Assembly (NCBI GenBank): GCA_948465565.1
Contig: CAOJXR010000001.1
Location: 558,001-622,000, forward strand
Source of the DNA: an uncultured Clostridium sp.
GTDB lineage: Bacteria; Bacillota; Clostridia; TANB77; CAG-508
DNA length: 64,000 nucleotides
Reading direction: 5' to 3'
Shown here: positions 36,952-47,342 of the stretch, one piece after another
Numbering within the stretch: the stretch's first letter is position 1
How the letters are laid out: each line of letters begins with the position of its first letter
The notes under the pieces: generated by a model
Told to the model about the DNA's origin: nothing
Seen by the model: the letters and a program-made list of their open reading frames with translations, nothing else
Database searches by the model: none
Translations under genes and position numbers: made by a program

Positions 36952-38457
36952 CTATCCCTCTTTTTTTCTTAAATGGATTAAGTTCATAACCCTATCTTTA
37001 AATAATAATTCCTTAACCAATATAAAATATCCTGTCACTAATCCTAAATTAACAACACCAATTATTACTGATGAGAAAAACCATTGTATAATATTTATAG
37101 GTCTATAATGCAATTTCAAAACATAAATCAAAACAAAACCTATAATCAAATACAAAACAAATTTCAAATTTCTCAAATAATACTCTTTCACACCTTCCCC
37201 AAAAACTTTTTTATAAATGATAATTGGCTTAATCATATATTCAGAAATAACTAAAGACACAATTGTGCCAATTAAAACACCTGGAATACCAATAATATTA
37301 ACAAGAATTAAAGATAAGCTCAAATTAATAATAACCTCTAAAATTGCACACTTATTAGTTTCCTTAAAAAGCCCAGCAGCTGTTGTAAAAGAAATAAGAG
37401 GTGTTCTAATAATGTAATAAACTAAATTAACAACAAACAATATAGAAAGCAACATACTTGTATAAATCTCATTTGAATACCAAATATCAATAAAATAATC
37501 TATTGCATACAATAATGGAATTCCTAAAACAAGTGCAAAAAAGAAAACTAATGAATTATACTCAAAAAAAAGTTTCTTTCCAGTATCTTTATCAGTAGCA
37601 AGTACATTTCCTATTCCACCTAAAGCAGCCCCATACAATTTATCAACAACTAATTTCAAACTATTTATAATATAATTATAAGTCGTATATATAACAACAT
37701 TAACCAGCCCAAGCACCTTTGAAATAATAATTACATCAACATTATTTGAAATTAAAGCAGAAATTTTATGAATAAACAAATTCTTTACATCTTTCACTAA
37801 AGAATAATCCGCCTTTTTAGTTTTAGGCAAATATGAATATGTCTTCTTTCCATATAACAAAATAATCATAGAAGTAACTGTATTCAAGCAAATAAACATT
37901 ATAAACAAGCTAGTAAGATTTCCTCCTAGCATCAAAATAGCAATTTCCAAAAGAGAATGTAAAATCAAAGAAGTTTGATAAATAATATTTATCTTATATT
38001 TTTCTTGATTAGCCTCAAATAAAGCCCTTCTATAAATAGTCAAATATACAACAACTTCACTAATTACATACAAAATAAAATTAGAAATAATATATCCATA
38101 AGAAAAAGTATTATTTTCTATAAGAAAAGGAACAACAAAAGAAATTCCTATTCCTAAAACTAAAATAATCCCTGAAACAATCATAAAAACATTTCTAGTC
38201 GCATTAGCAATTTCAGCAATTTTTTGATTATCCTTATCAGCAATCGGTTTATACAATCTATAAACTGCAGCAGAAGCTAGTCCACCCTCTGCTAAAGCTA
38301 AATAAGTTATAACTTGAGCAAATAACTGATATAATCCCAAAGTCTCCTGCCCCAAATACTGCAACATAATCTTACTTTTAAATAAAGCAATAATCATAAT
38401 AATTATCTGAGGAAAAAAATCAGTTATAAAATTTTTTATCATTTTAGTAGTTCTCAA
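36952..38457 (-). CDS. Wzx-like polysaccharide flippase (MOP/MATE superfamily)
   Basis: First gene of the glycopolymer operon, 501 aa with about 12-14 membrane helices, of the oligosaccharide flippase type (FFPQIIIMIIALFKSKIMLQ near the start, AEGGLASAAVYRLYKPIA block). TTG 38457 is chosen because AAGGAG lies 8 bases upstream and the promoter's start point (about 38490) leaves little room for the in-frame GTG at 38481. Its presence beside a TagGH-like ABC exporter means two lipid-glycan transport routes share one operon. Confidence 0.85.
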   Translation of the reverse strand: MRTTKMIKNFITDFFPQIIIMIIALFKSKIMLQYLGQETLGLYQLFAQVITYLALAEGGLASAAVYRLYKPIADKDNQKIAEIANATRNVFMIVSGIILVLGIGISFVVPFLIENNTFSYGYIISNFILYVISEVVVYLTIYRRALFEANQEKYKINIIYQTSLILHSLLEIAILMLGGNLTSLFIMFICLNTVTSMIILLYGKKTYSYLPKTKKADYSLVKDVKNLFIHKISALISNNVDVIIISKVLGLVNVVIYTTYNYIINSLKLVVDKLYGAALGGIGNVLATDKDTGKKLFFEYNSLVFFFALVLGIPLLYAIDYFIDIWYSNEIYTSMLLSILFVVNLVYYIIRTPLISFTTAAGLFKETNKCAILEVIINLSLSLILVNIIGIPGVLIGTIVSLVISEYMIKPIIIYKKVFGEGVKEYYLRNLKFVLYLIIGFVLIYVLKLHYRPINIIQWFFSSVIIGVVNLGLVTGYFILVKELLFKDRVMNLIHLRKKEG

Positions 38458-38496
38458 AGTCCCAAACTCCTTATACTCCACATAAATTTCACATAG

Positions 38497-38525
38497 ATTT
38501 TATATCTAATCACCCCTTTTGTCAA
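38497..38525 (-). promoter_or_regulatory. Strong sigma-A promoter of the glycopolymer operon
   Basis: On the minus strand, consensus TTGACA (38525-38520), a 17-base spacer and TAAAAT (38502-38497). The predicted start is about 33 bases before the TTG start of the flippase gene. Confidence 0.8.
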
Positions 38526-38578
38526 CCAAGCATCCCTTTCAAAACTGTAACATAACACAATTTTTCTTTATAAACTAC

Positions 38579-38607
38579 TTTATTTTTTCATACTTTCATC
38601 ATATAAT
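38579..38607 (+). promoter_or_regulatory. Possible promoter of asd
   Basis: Consensus TATAAT at 38602-38607 with a weak TTTATT -35 at 38579-38584 and a 17-base spacer, 63 bases before the start. Confidence 0.4.
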
Positions 38608-38670
38608 ATAAAAATAGAAAAATATAATTATGTTTCTCTATTTATACTCACTTTTTAGTAGAGGTAAAAT

Positions 38671-39669
38671 ATGAAAAAATACAAATTAGCATTAGTAGGT
38701 GCCACAGGATTAGTAGGCAGAAAAGCACTTCAAATATTAGAAGAATACAATCTTCCTATAGCAGAATATGCATTTTTCTGTTCATCAAGATCAGCTGGCA
38801 CAAAAATCGAATTCATGGGAAAAGAATACATAACTCGTGAATTAACTGAATCCTCTTTTGATGAAGGATTCGATTTTGCAATCTTCTCAGCAGGTGGAGA
38901 CACATCAAAAAAATTCTCTCCAATAGCAGCATCCAAAGGATGCATCGTTGTTGACAACAGTAGCGCATTTAGAATGGACCCAAATGTCCCATTAGTTGTC
39001 CCTGAAGTAAATATTGAAGATGCATACAAAAATAATGGAATAATAGCAAATCCAAATTGCTCTACAATTCAAGCAGTAGTTCCATTAAAACCATTAGACG
39101 ACAAATACAAAATCAAAAGAATTGTATATTCTACATATCAAGCAGTATCTGGAGCAGGAAAAAGCGGTGTAGATGATTTCAATAATACAAGTAAAGGATT
39201 AGAACCAAAAAAATTCCCACACCCAATATACAACAACTGTCTACCACACATCGATGTATTCCTTGATAATGGATATACAAAAGAAGAAATGAAAATGATA
39301 AATGAAACAAGAAAAATATTACACAGACCAGACTTAAAAGTTACAGCAACCACTGTAAGAGTTCCTGTTTTAAACTCTCACAGTGAATCAATTAATATAG
39401 AATTTGAAAATGAATTTGATATAAAAGACATCCCTACTTTATTAAGCAATTATCCTGGTATAACAGTCCAAGATAATCCAGCATCAAACCTATACCCTCT
39501 AGCAACAAACGCATCCGAGCACGATGATGTATATGTAGGGAGAATTCGTAGAGATGAATCTGTAGAAAACGGACTAAATCTTTGGGTAGTTGCAGATAAC
39601 ATCAGAAAAGGAGCAGCATCAAATGCAGTACAAATCGTACAAAAACTTATTGAACACAACGAAAACTAA
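38671..39669 (+). CDS. asd: Aspartate-semialdehyde dehydrogenase
   Basis: NADPH-dependent reduction of aspartyl phosphate to aspartate semialdehyde, the branch point to lysine/diaminopimelate, threonine and methionine. The 332-aa product starts with the nucleotide-binding VGATGLVGRKAL, has the catalytic Cys in NPNCSTIQ (about residue 131) and a QAVSGAGKSG loop, and the HSESINIEFE region with the active-site His. GAGGT precedes ATG 38671. Monocistronic, divergent from the glycopolymer operon. Confidence 0.95.
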   Translation: MKKYKLALVGATGLVGRKALQILEEYNLPIAEYAFFCSSRSAGTKIEFMGKEYITRELTESSFDEGFDFAIFSAGGDTSKKFSPIAASKGCIVVDNSSAFRMDPNVPLVVPEVNIEDAYKNNGIIANPNCSTIQAVVPLKPLDDKYKIKRIVYSTYQAVSGAGKSGVDDFNNTSKGLEPKKFPHPIYNNCLPHIDVFLDNGYTKEEMKMINETRKILHRPDLKVTATTVRVPVLNSHSESINIEFENEFDIKDIPTLLSNYPGITVQDNPASNLYPLATNASEHDDVYVGRIRRDESVENGLNLWVVADNIRKGAASNAVQIVQKLIEHNEN

Positions 39670-39686
39670 TTTTTTCATCTAACCTA

Positions 39687-39715
39687 TTGCATTTCTCTCA
39701 AAATTTGTGTATACT
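39687..39715 (+). promoter_or_regulatory. Promoter of the tRNA-Trp gene
   Basis: TTGCAT (39687-39692), a 17-base spacer and TATACT (39710-39715); predicted start about 10 bases before the mature 5' end. Confidence 0.65.
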
Positions 39716-39732
39716 AAATAGGTCGATGATTT

Positions 39733-39807
39733 AGGAGTATAGTGTCAATGGTAGCACATCGGTCTCCAAAACCGCTTGTCTGGGTTCGAATCCTAGTACT
39801 CCTGCCA
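39733..39807 (+). tRNA. tRNA-Trp (anticodon CCA)
   Basis: A 75-base cloverleaf with acceptor AGGAGTA pairing TACTCCT, discriminator G and an encoded CCA end. D stem GTGT/GCAC with a T-G pair. Anticodon loop CTCCAAA with anticodon CCA at 39766-39768; T loop TTCGAAT. It reads UGG; TGA is a stop in the neighbouring genes. The top pair of the anticodon stem (T39759/C39775) is a mismatch. Confidence 0.95.
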
Positions 39808-39845
39808 AATTATAAAAAAAGGGCTATACCAGAAAGGAAATTTCT

Positions 39846-40406
39846 ATGTATAACTCTTTTTTTAAACTTTATATCCCAATAATATTCATTATAATACTAA
39901 TATCATTTTTCACAATCATAATTCTAGACACAAACTCTTCTTTTTCAGATAATTCCACATCCGAATTCTATTGGCCACTTCCTAGAAATCACAACATCAC
40001 ATCTCCCTTTGGTTTCAGAATATCTCCCACAACAGGAGCATCATCGTTTCACTCAGGAATCGACATTGCTGCCCCAGAAAACACGCCAATTCACGCCTGC
40101 ATCTCTGGTCAAGTCATCTTTGCCGACTTTCAAGGAGCAAATCGGATATACCTTGACTATCAAAAATAACAATATAGAAATCTCTTATTCCCACATCTCT
40201 CCAAACTATCTCTTCAAAACAGGAGACATAGTCTCTCAAAAAAACATAATCGCTTATGTTGGACCTAAAAACGTATATGGAGTACCAAACAATCCATATA
40301 CGGACTACTCAGGAACTCCTACAAACCGGAGCAACAACACGGATGTCATCTCCACCTAAAAATAAAGATTGACAACAAAGTTGTCAATCCATTAACATTT
40401 TTCTAA
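39846..40406 (+). CDS. M23 family metallopeptidase, read through three +1 frameshifts at CGG
   Basis: Likely membrane-anchored peptidoglycan endopeptidase. ATG 39846 follows AAAGGAA; a signal anchor (about 5-28) is followed by WPLP, the FGFR block and the first zinc His/Asp set (FHSGIDIA). Zero-frame reading stops at 40169. Skipping C at CGG 40143 gives GAN-GYTLTIKNNNIEISYSH; at CGG 40327 PTN-GATT; at CGG 40340 GCHLHLKI, which carries the last zinc His pair, then VNPL and TAA at 40404. The product is 185 aa and contains all expected M23 motifs only when all three shifts are made. Directly after tRNA-Trp, possibly on the same transcript. Confidence 0.85.
40143..40145 (+). other. CGG +1 recoding site (M23, first)
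   Basis: Context AAT-CGG-ATA. The skip gives AN-GYTLTIK, matching the usual ANGYT block of this peptidase family. Confidence 0.88.
40327..40329 (+). other. CGG +1 recoding site (M23, second)
   Basis: Context AAC-CGG-AGC, 61 codons after the first site in the shifted frame. The skip gives PTN-GATT. Confidence 0.88.
40340..40342 (+). other. CGG +1 recoding site (M23, third)
   Basis: Context ACA-CGG-ATG, four codons after the second site. The skip gives TT-GCHLH, the zinc-ligand motif of M23 peptidases. Confidence 0.88.
40367..40389 (-). terminator. Terminator of the efp operon, overlapping the M23 coding end
   Basis: Perfect 10-bp stem GATTGACAAC with a 3-base loop, followed by TTTATTTTT on the minus strand. 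On the plus strand the same bases encode the last residues before VNPL of the recoded M23 protein. Confidence 0.8.
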
Positions 40407-40409
40407 AAT

Positions 40410-40826
40410 TTATTCTTCCGAATCATCCAAACTATCTTCATCCTCATCATCTTCCCAATCCACGTCAAATATCTGACCACACTCTGGGCAACAAACCTCA
40501 GTAACTTCATCATCATAATCAGTCTGGAATTCAAAATTACAATATGGACAAGTAATAAAGAAATCATAATCCTCAAGCTCAACCATCTGCTCAAATTGTC
40601 TCAATCTCTCTTCAAGCGCTTGAATCCTCATTTCATAATCTCTATTCTTACTCTCTATATCCATTATCTTTTCATCATATTTATCTAAAATATGACTACA
40701 GTCATCAACTACTATAGATACAATATCATCAAGTTGTTCTTTCGCCTTCTTAAGCTTCTTTTCATCCTTAATGGTATTCTCCAAAGTTTCAATCATCTTT
40801 TGATATTGTTCCTCTAAATCTGACAC
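40410..40826 (-). CDS. Coiled-coil protein with a C-terminal zinc ribbon
   Basis: Product of 138 aa: an N-terminal coiled coil (about residues 1-85, heptad-like, Glu/Lys-rich) and a CPYC...CPEC zinc ribbon (about 95-120), ending in an acidic tail. A gene of this kind often follows efp in Clostridia. The function is unknown; the ribbon suggests nucleic-acid or protein binding. It starts 21 bases after the efp stop and shares the terminator at 40367-40389. Confidence 0.75.
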   Translation of the reverse strand: MSDLEEQYQKMIETLENTIKDEKKLKKAKEQLDDIVSIVVDDCSHILDKYDEKIMDIESKNRDYEMRIQALEERLRQFEQMVELEDYDFFITCPYCNFEFQTDYDDEVTEVCCPECGQIFDVDWEDDEDEDSLDDSEE

Positions 40827-40847
40827 TAAACAAATTTCTCCTTTTGA

Positions 40848-41414
40848 CTAAATTCTTTCCATATATTCGCCAGTTCTAGTATCAATTCTTATAACATCAC
40901 CAATATTTACGAAAAGTGGTACAGATATTTCATAACCATTCTCAAGAGTAGCTGGCTTACCTGAAGTTGTAGTAGTATTTCCACTAAATCCAGGCTCAGT
41001 ATATGTAACTTCTAATTCAACGAACATAGGTGGTTCAACTGCAAATACATTTCCTTTAAAAGAAAGGATTTTACAATTCATATTTTCTTTAATAAATTTT
41101 AAAGCATCACCAATTTGTTCTTTGTTAAGTGGTATTTGCTCATAACTTTCATTATCCATAAAATAGTATAAGTCTTCATCACTATATAGATATTGCATAT
41201 CTCTCTTCTCTATCTCAGCACCTTGTAATTTCTCTGATGGGTTAAAAGTTTTCTCTAAAACTGAACCATTAATTACATTCTTTAATTTTGTTCTAACAAA
41301 AGCAGCTCCTTTACCTGGTTTAACATGTTGAAATTCAACAACTTTATATACAGAACCCTCCATTTCAAAAGTAGTTCCATTTCTTAAATCTCCTGCCATA
41401 TATACATCTGCCAT
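40848..41414 (-). CDS. efp: Translation elongation factor P
   Basis: Binds the ribosome E site and relieves stalling at polyproline. The 188-aa product has the three beta domains, the KPGKGAAFV loop with the Lys that is modified in many bacteria, and the C-terminal signature region ending [20 protein letters not shown] 41414 has GGGAGG upstream. Own promoter at 41472-41500. Confidence 0.96.
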   Translation of the reverse strand: MADVYMAGDLRNGTTFEMEGSVYKVVEFQHVKPGKGAAFVRTKLKNVINGSVLEKTFNPSEKLQGAEIEKRDMQYLYSDEDLYYFMDNESYEQIPLNKEQIGDALKFIKENMNCKILSFKGNVFAVEPPMFVELEVTYTEPGFSGNTTTTSGKPATLENGYEISVPLFVNIGDVIRIDTRTGEYMERI

Positions 41415-41471
41415 AATAAATTCCTCCCATTTTTAATATATTATTTTCTAACAAATTAAATTACTTCATCT

Positions 41472-41500
41472 ATAATACTATATTTTTCTAATAAAATCAA
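41472..41500 (-). promoter_or_regulatory. Sigma-A-like promoter of efp
   Basis: On the minus strand, TTGATT (41500-41495), a 17-base spacer and TATTAT (41477-41472), about 58 bases before the start. Confidence 0.65.
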
Positions 41501-41518
41501 GTATTTGAGCTATTTATA

Positions 41519-43003
41519 TTATTTTGTTTCAACCAAAGTAATATCATACTGATAATCATGATAGTCAACTCTAATAAATTCCTTATCCTTTATAATATCA
41601 ACCTTATCCCTATCAATATTATCATAAACAAAAGAATCTCCTTCAGAATCCACAATCCAAATACGTCCGTTTATGCCATCTAAAAAGCTCCAATCATCAG
41701 CAATCTTCATAGAAGGAGCAAACGCTTTATACGCCTCATGAATACCCCAATGATCATAATTCAAGAAATATTGAGTATTATTTGGAAAATAAGTATTTAA
41801 AATAGCCATATTAACCCTATTATAAATAATAACATCTCCATCCTGAATATTCTCTTTTATATAATTAACTCCATCCAAATTATTTTCAGCATAATTTTCT
41901 TTTATCAACTTACTCTCATTATATATAGCCATTCCAGTAAGTAAAGCAAGAGCAACAACAATTACAGCAACATTCTTTTCTTTTGCCAAGAAATATGCAA
42001 TAGTAAAAACAAGTAGTCCAGTAATAACTAAAAGATATCTACTATATAAAATTGGAACAGCCAAAGAAATAATCCATGCACCAATAATTACGCCAATATA
42101 AACTAAAATTGATGCAACACCTGCATTCATTTTATCCATTTTTTCTTTTTTAATTGCACAAATAGCTAAAAAGCTTAAATAAATATATAAACAAGTAGCA
42201 AATCCTAATCCTATAAGAGATACCTTGTCAAACGGATTCTCTAAATCTCCTGCAAATTGAAAATTCAATAAAGCCATTAAAGTATCTGGAAACTTTATTG
42301 TAATCCAAAAACCACTACCATCAGAAATTGACCTATATAAAAACGGAACAATCCAAGGCAAATATAAAACAACTTCAATAATAGCCTGAATTATAAAACT
42401 TTTAATATATCTTTTATCCTCTTTTTTCTTTGCCAATATATAAATAAACACAACTAAATTTATAATTCCAGCTGTCATCAGACCGTAATAATGTGTATAC
42501 GACAAGCACAAACTAGATATAGCAAAAATCAACCAGTTTTTCTTTGAAAAATTCCCAACAACAATCCTATATGCATATATGCCCAAAACAGCACCTAAAT
42601 ACATTGCAAGAGAATACATTCTAAGTTCAACTGCATATATACAAATTGCAGGTAGAAAAAAAGATAAATATGAAAATATTATACCTGTCTTTTCTCCAAA
42701 ATCTTTTCTAATATGAGTATATCCCAAAACGCCAAGCAATATAATGCAAAGTACTGAAAACAACCTATACACAATAAGATTTGCACCAAAAATCAAATTA
42801 AGAACATGCAACACCCAATAATATAAAATTGGATGAACATCATGACTACTAATTTGCCATATCTCAGCAAAACTATGGTTAGCAATCGAAACAGAATAAG
42901 CCTCATCAAACCATATATTAGTATGAAAAGCCGACAACAATACAAAAACTGCACCAATTACAATAATTGCAATATGAATAATTTTGTTCTTCTTTTCCTT
43001 CAT
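41519..43003 (-). CDS. GT-C type membrane glycosyltransferase (ArnT/PMT_2-like)
   Basis: Protein of 494 aa with 11-12 membrane helices and a soluble C-terminal part (about 380-494). Near the N-terminus is the catalytic acidic WFDEAYS motif (about residue 32) that marks polyprenyl-phosphate-dependent GT-C enzymes; HDVHPILYYW follows in the first outside loop. It transfers a sugar from a lipid donor outside the membrane. The GtrB-like enzymes of the other cluster could supply that donor, which is inference. Confidence 0.8.
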   Translation of the reverse strand: MKEKKNKIIHIAIIVIGAVFVLLSAFHTNIWFDEAYSVSIANHSFAEIWQISSHDVHPILYYWVLHVLNLIFGANLIVYRLFSVLCIILLGVLGYTHIRKDFGEKTGIIFSYLSFFLPAICIYAVELRMYSLAMYLGAVLGIYAYRIVVGNFSKKNWLIFAISSLCLSYTHYYGLMTAGIINLVVFIYILAKKKEDKRYIKSFIIQAIIEVVLYLPWIVPFLYRSISDGSGFWITIKFPDTLMALLNFQFAGDLENPFDKVSLIGLGFATCLYIYLSFLAICAIKKEKMDKMNAGVASILVYIGVIIGAWIISLAVPILYSRYLLVITGLLVFTIAYFLAKEKNVAVIVVALALLTGMAIYNESKLIKENYAENNLDGVNYIKENIQDGDVIIYNRVNMAILNTYFPNNTQYFLNYDHWGIHEAYKAFAPSMKIADDWSFLDGINGRIWIVDSEGDSFVYDNIDRDKVDIIKDKEFIRVDYHDYQYDITLVETK

Positions 43004-43023
43004 TTCCTACTCCTACAAAAAAT

Positions 43024-44088
43024 TTACACATGTATAATCGTTGGCTCTTTTGGTGACTTTGTAAGGCGTGTAATTCCTAATTTTCCCACTAATACTGTAT
43101 CTTCAATACGTATACCATACTGACCAGTTCTATAAACACCAGGTTCAACAGCAACAACCATATTTTCTTTAAGTTGCTGCTCATATACTATTCCGAAAAA
43201 TGGCTCCTCGTGTACGTCCAAACCAACTCCATGCCCCAAAGCATGTAAAGGAACATATCCATTAGCCTTCAAGTCATTATTAGAATTCTGAGTAATTGCC
43301 TTCAAACTTTGTCCATCCCTTACTTCCTTTTCAGCCTCTTCATTATTTCTCAAGCAAATTTCATATGGCTCCTTATATTCGTCTTCCATATAATTAACAA
43401 ATATCATTCTAGTCATATCTGAACAATACCCTTTATACTTACACCCCATATCAATAAGAATTAAATCACCATCTTTTATCTTCCTATTTCCAGGAATAGC
43501 ATGAGGCATAGATGAATTATGACCAGATGCAACAATCGGTTCGAAAGAAACTCCATCAGCACCATTCAATCTGTAAAATCTTTCTATTTCAAAAGCAATT
43601 TCTTTTTCAGTCATACCAATCTTTATAAAAGACTTCAAATGTTCAAAACATTTATCTGTAAGTTCACAAGCTCTCTCAATATATTTAATCTCACGTTCTT
43701 CTTTTATAACTCTTTGACCCTCTATAATATTCTCTGTCTCCGTTAAGTTTACTCTATATCTTTGTAGTAAATCCTTATAATCCGCATATGTAACAAAGTT
43801 CTCCTCAAAACCAACATTTTCACAAAACATAAAAAATGCAGCATAATCGTCTTTAGTTAAATTCTTTTTATCATTTACAAGAATCTCATCCTCGATAGTC
43901 AAAATCGTATTAACAGCTTCAACATACCTACTATCAGTAATAAATAAATTCTCTTTTAAAGTTATTAATAAAGTCCCCTCTGCCTCTATTCCTATCAAAT
44001 ATTTAATATTAACAGGATTTGATACTATCATTCCTTGAAGATTTTGCGTTCTCAACCTATCTCTAAGCCATTTAATTTTAATATTCAT
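43024..44088 (-). CDS. M24 family aminopeptidase (Xaa-Pro peptidase type)
   Basis: Cytosolic peptidase of 354 aa. The N-terminal creatinase-like domain (about 1-125) precedes a pita-bread catalytic domain with all five metal ligands: two Asp in LILIDMGCKYKGYCSDMTR, His in HALGHGVGLDVHEE, and two Glu in AVEPGVY and IRIEDTV. It probably releases residues N-terminal to Pro. Genes of this kind often sit directly upstream of efp in Firmicutes; here the GT-C gene has been placed between them. Confidence 0.92.
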   Translation of the reverse strand: MNIKIKWLRDRLRTQNLQGMIVSNPVNIKYLIGIEAEGTLLITLKENLFITDSRYVEAVNTILTIEDEILVNDKKNLTKDDYAAFFMFCENVGFEENFVTYADYKDLLQRYRVNLTETENIIEGQRVIKEEREIKYIERACELTDKCFEHLKSFIKIGMTEKEIAFEIERFYRLNGADGVSFEPIVASGHNSSMPHAIPGNRKIKDGDLILIDMGCKYKGYCSDMTRMIFVNYMEDEYKEPYEICLRNNEEAEKEVRDGQSLKAITQNSNNDLKANGYVPLHALGHGVGLDVHEEPFFGIVYEQQLKENMVVAVEPGVYRTGQYGIRIEDTVLVGKLGITRLTKSPKEPTIIHV

Positions 44089-44154
44089 AATAGTACCCCC
44101 TTTTATTTTTTCTTAAGTTTTAGATAATATTTTAATTATCTCTTATATTATCAT

Positions 44155-44928
44155 TTATTTTCTAAAAAATTTTATAAACCATTGTCCAGAAAATAAAAAA
44201 TATACCATTTTAAATAATACATCTTCTGGAATTAACATTGCAATTGTCGAAGCAATAACTATAAATGGTCCAAAAGATATATACTCATCAGGTTTCTTAA
44301 TCTTTGTAATAAGTAAATATAAACTTACTATAGCACCAATCAAAAAAGCTATAACAGAAATCGTAAGAATATTCCTCATACCAAAAAACAAGCCAAGTGA
44401 AGCCATCAACTTCACATCACCCAAGCCCATAGCTTCTTTCCCAACGACAAGACCACCCAGAAGTGTTATCACCAAGAAAACTATAGCACCACAAAACATT
44501 CCTTCTAATCTGTTTAAAGCAAATGTAACGCCAGTAGGACTAACTATTCCTTCAAAAAAAGTAATACCCAAGCCTATCTCAAAAATAGTCAAAACCAATC
44601 TATTCGGAATAATCTGTTTTTTTAAATCTAATCTAAACACACAAATAAGTAATGGTAACAAAATATAATAACTAACCAATTCTATATTAGAATGCCAATT
44701 CTTCTCTAATCCACAAGAATATAAAATCCCAACATATAAAACAAACATCAAAATCATAAGTCTATAATGTGGAACAAACTCTCTCTTAAACCTCTTTAAA
44801 GAACCAGTCTCAAAAATCTTTTCATTATTCATAAATCGTTCATTTACTAATCCAACTATTTCACCAATTACACAGCCAATCAATCCAACCAAGAGATAGA
44901 TTAGTATATGTATATCATTAAAGTACAT
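44155..44928 (-). CDS. Type IV prepilin peptidase (A24 family)
   Basis: Integral membrane aspartic peptidase that cleaves prepilin-like leaders. The 257-aa protein has eight or so membrane helices and both catalytic-Asp regions: FRLDLKKQIIPNRL and the GLGDVKLMA motif. It lacks the N-terminal Cys-rich methylation domain of PilD. No pilin gene or assembly ATPase is in the window, so the substrate is elsewhere. It begins 2 bases after the yqeG stop, indicating an operon. Confidence 0.85.
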   Translation of the reverse strand: MYFNDIHILIYLLVGLIGCVIGEIVGLVNERFMNNEKIFETGSLKRFKREFVPHYRLMILMFVLYVGILYSCGLEKNWHSNIELVSYYILLPLLICVFRLDLKKQIIPNRLVLTIFEIGLGITFFEGIVSPTGVTFALNRLEGMFCGAIVFLVITLLGGLVVGKEAMGLGDVKLMASLGLFFGMRNILTISVIAFLIGAIVSLYLLITKIKKPDEYISFGPFIVIASTIAMLIPEDVLFKMVYFLFSGQWFIKFFRK

Positions 44929-44930
44929 CT

Positions 44931-45431
44931 CTAATTTTTACCTTTCCCATTCAAGTATTTTTTTACAATAGCATTCTCAATAGGTCTCTTTAACTTTGTA
45001 ATAAACAAATCCTTTTCACCAACTTGTTTTACTAAAATAGAAAACATATTCATTCTCTTAGCACCAAGCACATCTGTAAACAATTGGTCACCAACAACAG
45101 CAACTTGAGACTCTTTTAGTTCCAATAGCTCAAGAGCTCGCTTAAATCCAGATTTCATAGGTTTTTTAGCAAACATAATATAATCTATATCTAAAGCCTT
45201 AGCCACAGTCTCAACCTTTTCTCTTTTGTTGCTATTAGATACAATAATGCACTTTATACCCTCTTGCTTAAGTTCCTCACACCACTTTGGCACACCATCT
45301 AACATATTTCTATAATAATCAATCAATGTGTTATCAACATCTAAAATTAAACCAGCTAAATTATTCTTTTTAAGTAAAGTAGCATTAATGTTTATAACAC
45401 TATCAAGATATAAGTCTGGATAAATATTCAT
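44931..45431 (-). CDS. yqeG: HAD-family hydrolase, YqeG type
   Basis: Phosphatase of the HAD IIIA subfamily, 166 aa. Motif I ILDVDNTLIDY (Asp nucleophile near residue 32), motif II IVSNSNK, motif III Lys in KKPMKSGFKRAL and motif IV VVGDQLFTDVLG are all present. The physiological substrate is unknown. First gene of the yqeG-prepilin peptidase-M24 transcript with a consensus promoter. Confidence 0.92.
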   Translation of the reverse strand: MNIYPDLYLDSVININATLLKKNNLAGLILDVDNTLIDYYRNMLDGVPKWCEELKQEGIKCIIVSNSNKREKVETVAKALDIDYIMFAKKPMKSGFKRALELLELKESQVAVVGDQLFTDVLGAKRMNMFSILVKQVGEKDLFITKLKRPIENAIVKKYLNGKGKN

Positions 45432-45454
45432 TGTCTCCCTCCATAATCAATATA

Positions 45455-45483
45455 ATATTATCAATATGTTGCCTTTTTGTCAA
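45455..45483 (-). promoter_or_regulatory. Strong sigma-A promoter of yqeG
   Basis: On the minus strand, TTGACA (45483-45478), a 17-base spacer and TAATAT (45460-45455), about 24 bases before the start codon. Confidence 0.8.
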
Positions 45484-45503
45484 TTTATATTGATAATAAA
45501 AAA

Positions 45504-45524
45504 TGAGAGTTTTTTAAACTCTCA
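45504..45524 (-). terminator. Terminator of the SUMF1-domain gene
   Basis: Perfect 9-bp stem TGAGAGTTT with a 3-base loop followed on the minus strand by TTTTTTATTATC. The unshifted stop of the upstream gene (45514) would fall inside this stem, while the +1 stop (45531) falls just before it. Confidence 0.9.
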
Positions 45525-45530
45525 AAATCT

Positions 45531-46978
<1,448 letters not shown>

Positions 46979-47160
46979 TTTCATCTCTCCTTACCTCTCA
47001 TTTTACACAAAATAATTTTACCCAACACACAAAATGCCGTCAATCCCACTAAATCTTAGAATTCCAACGTTTTATACGCTAGAACTCTAAGTTTTTCTTA
47101 CTTTTTCAAAAATTAATTTTTTTTATTATATCCCCCTCAGCTTTTAAGTAAGTCTTTCTT

Positions 47161-47244
47161 TTATTTAGGATGACTATCTTCTTGACTATCATTACCTAGT
47201 AATAATAAAATAATTAGACGCCATATTAGTTCATAAAATGACAC
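47161..47244 (-). CDS. Possible 27-aa membrane peptide
   Basis: Frame from GTG 47244 with AGGGGG 8 bases upstream, product MSFYELIWRL then a hydrophobic run and a polar tail ending SQEDSHPK. One short membrane helix. It could be a leader peptide for the SUMF1 gene or an independent small protein. Support comes only from the good ribosome-binding site and the hydrophobic pattern. Confidence 0.35.
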   Translation of the reverse strand: MSFYELIWRLIILLLLGNDSQEDSHPK

Positions 47245-47342
47245 TATGTACACCCCCTCTCACAAAGATTTCCCTTATGAAAATGATGTTCCTATTATAC
47301 TTTATAACCTTACCGTTTTTAATTTAAATTTCGCAACTCATA

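Noticed and set aside
39733..39807. tRNA-Trp as a suppressor of TGA (code 4)
   Set aside because: The anticodon is CCA, which reads UGG, and TGA ends gerB in the normal way.
40367..40389. Hairpin as terminator of the M23 gene only
   Set aside because: The T run is on the minus strand, so it serves the convergent zinc-ribbon/efp genes. The plus-strand frame reads through it.
39846..40406. M23 gene as a pseudogene or assembly error
   Set aside because: All three breaks are +1, all at CGG, and the joined protein has every motif, with no other defects. The same rule holds in four other genes.
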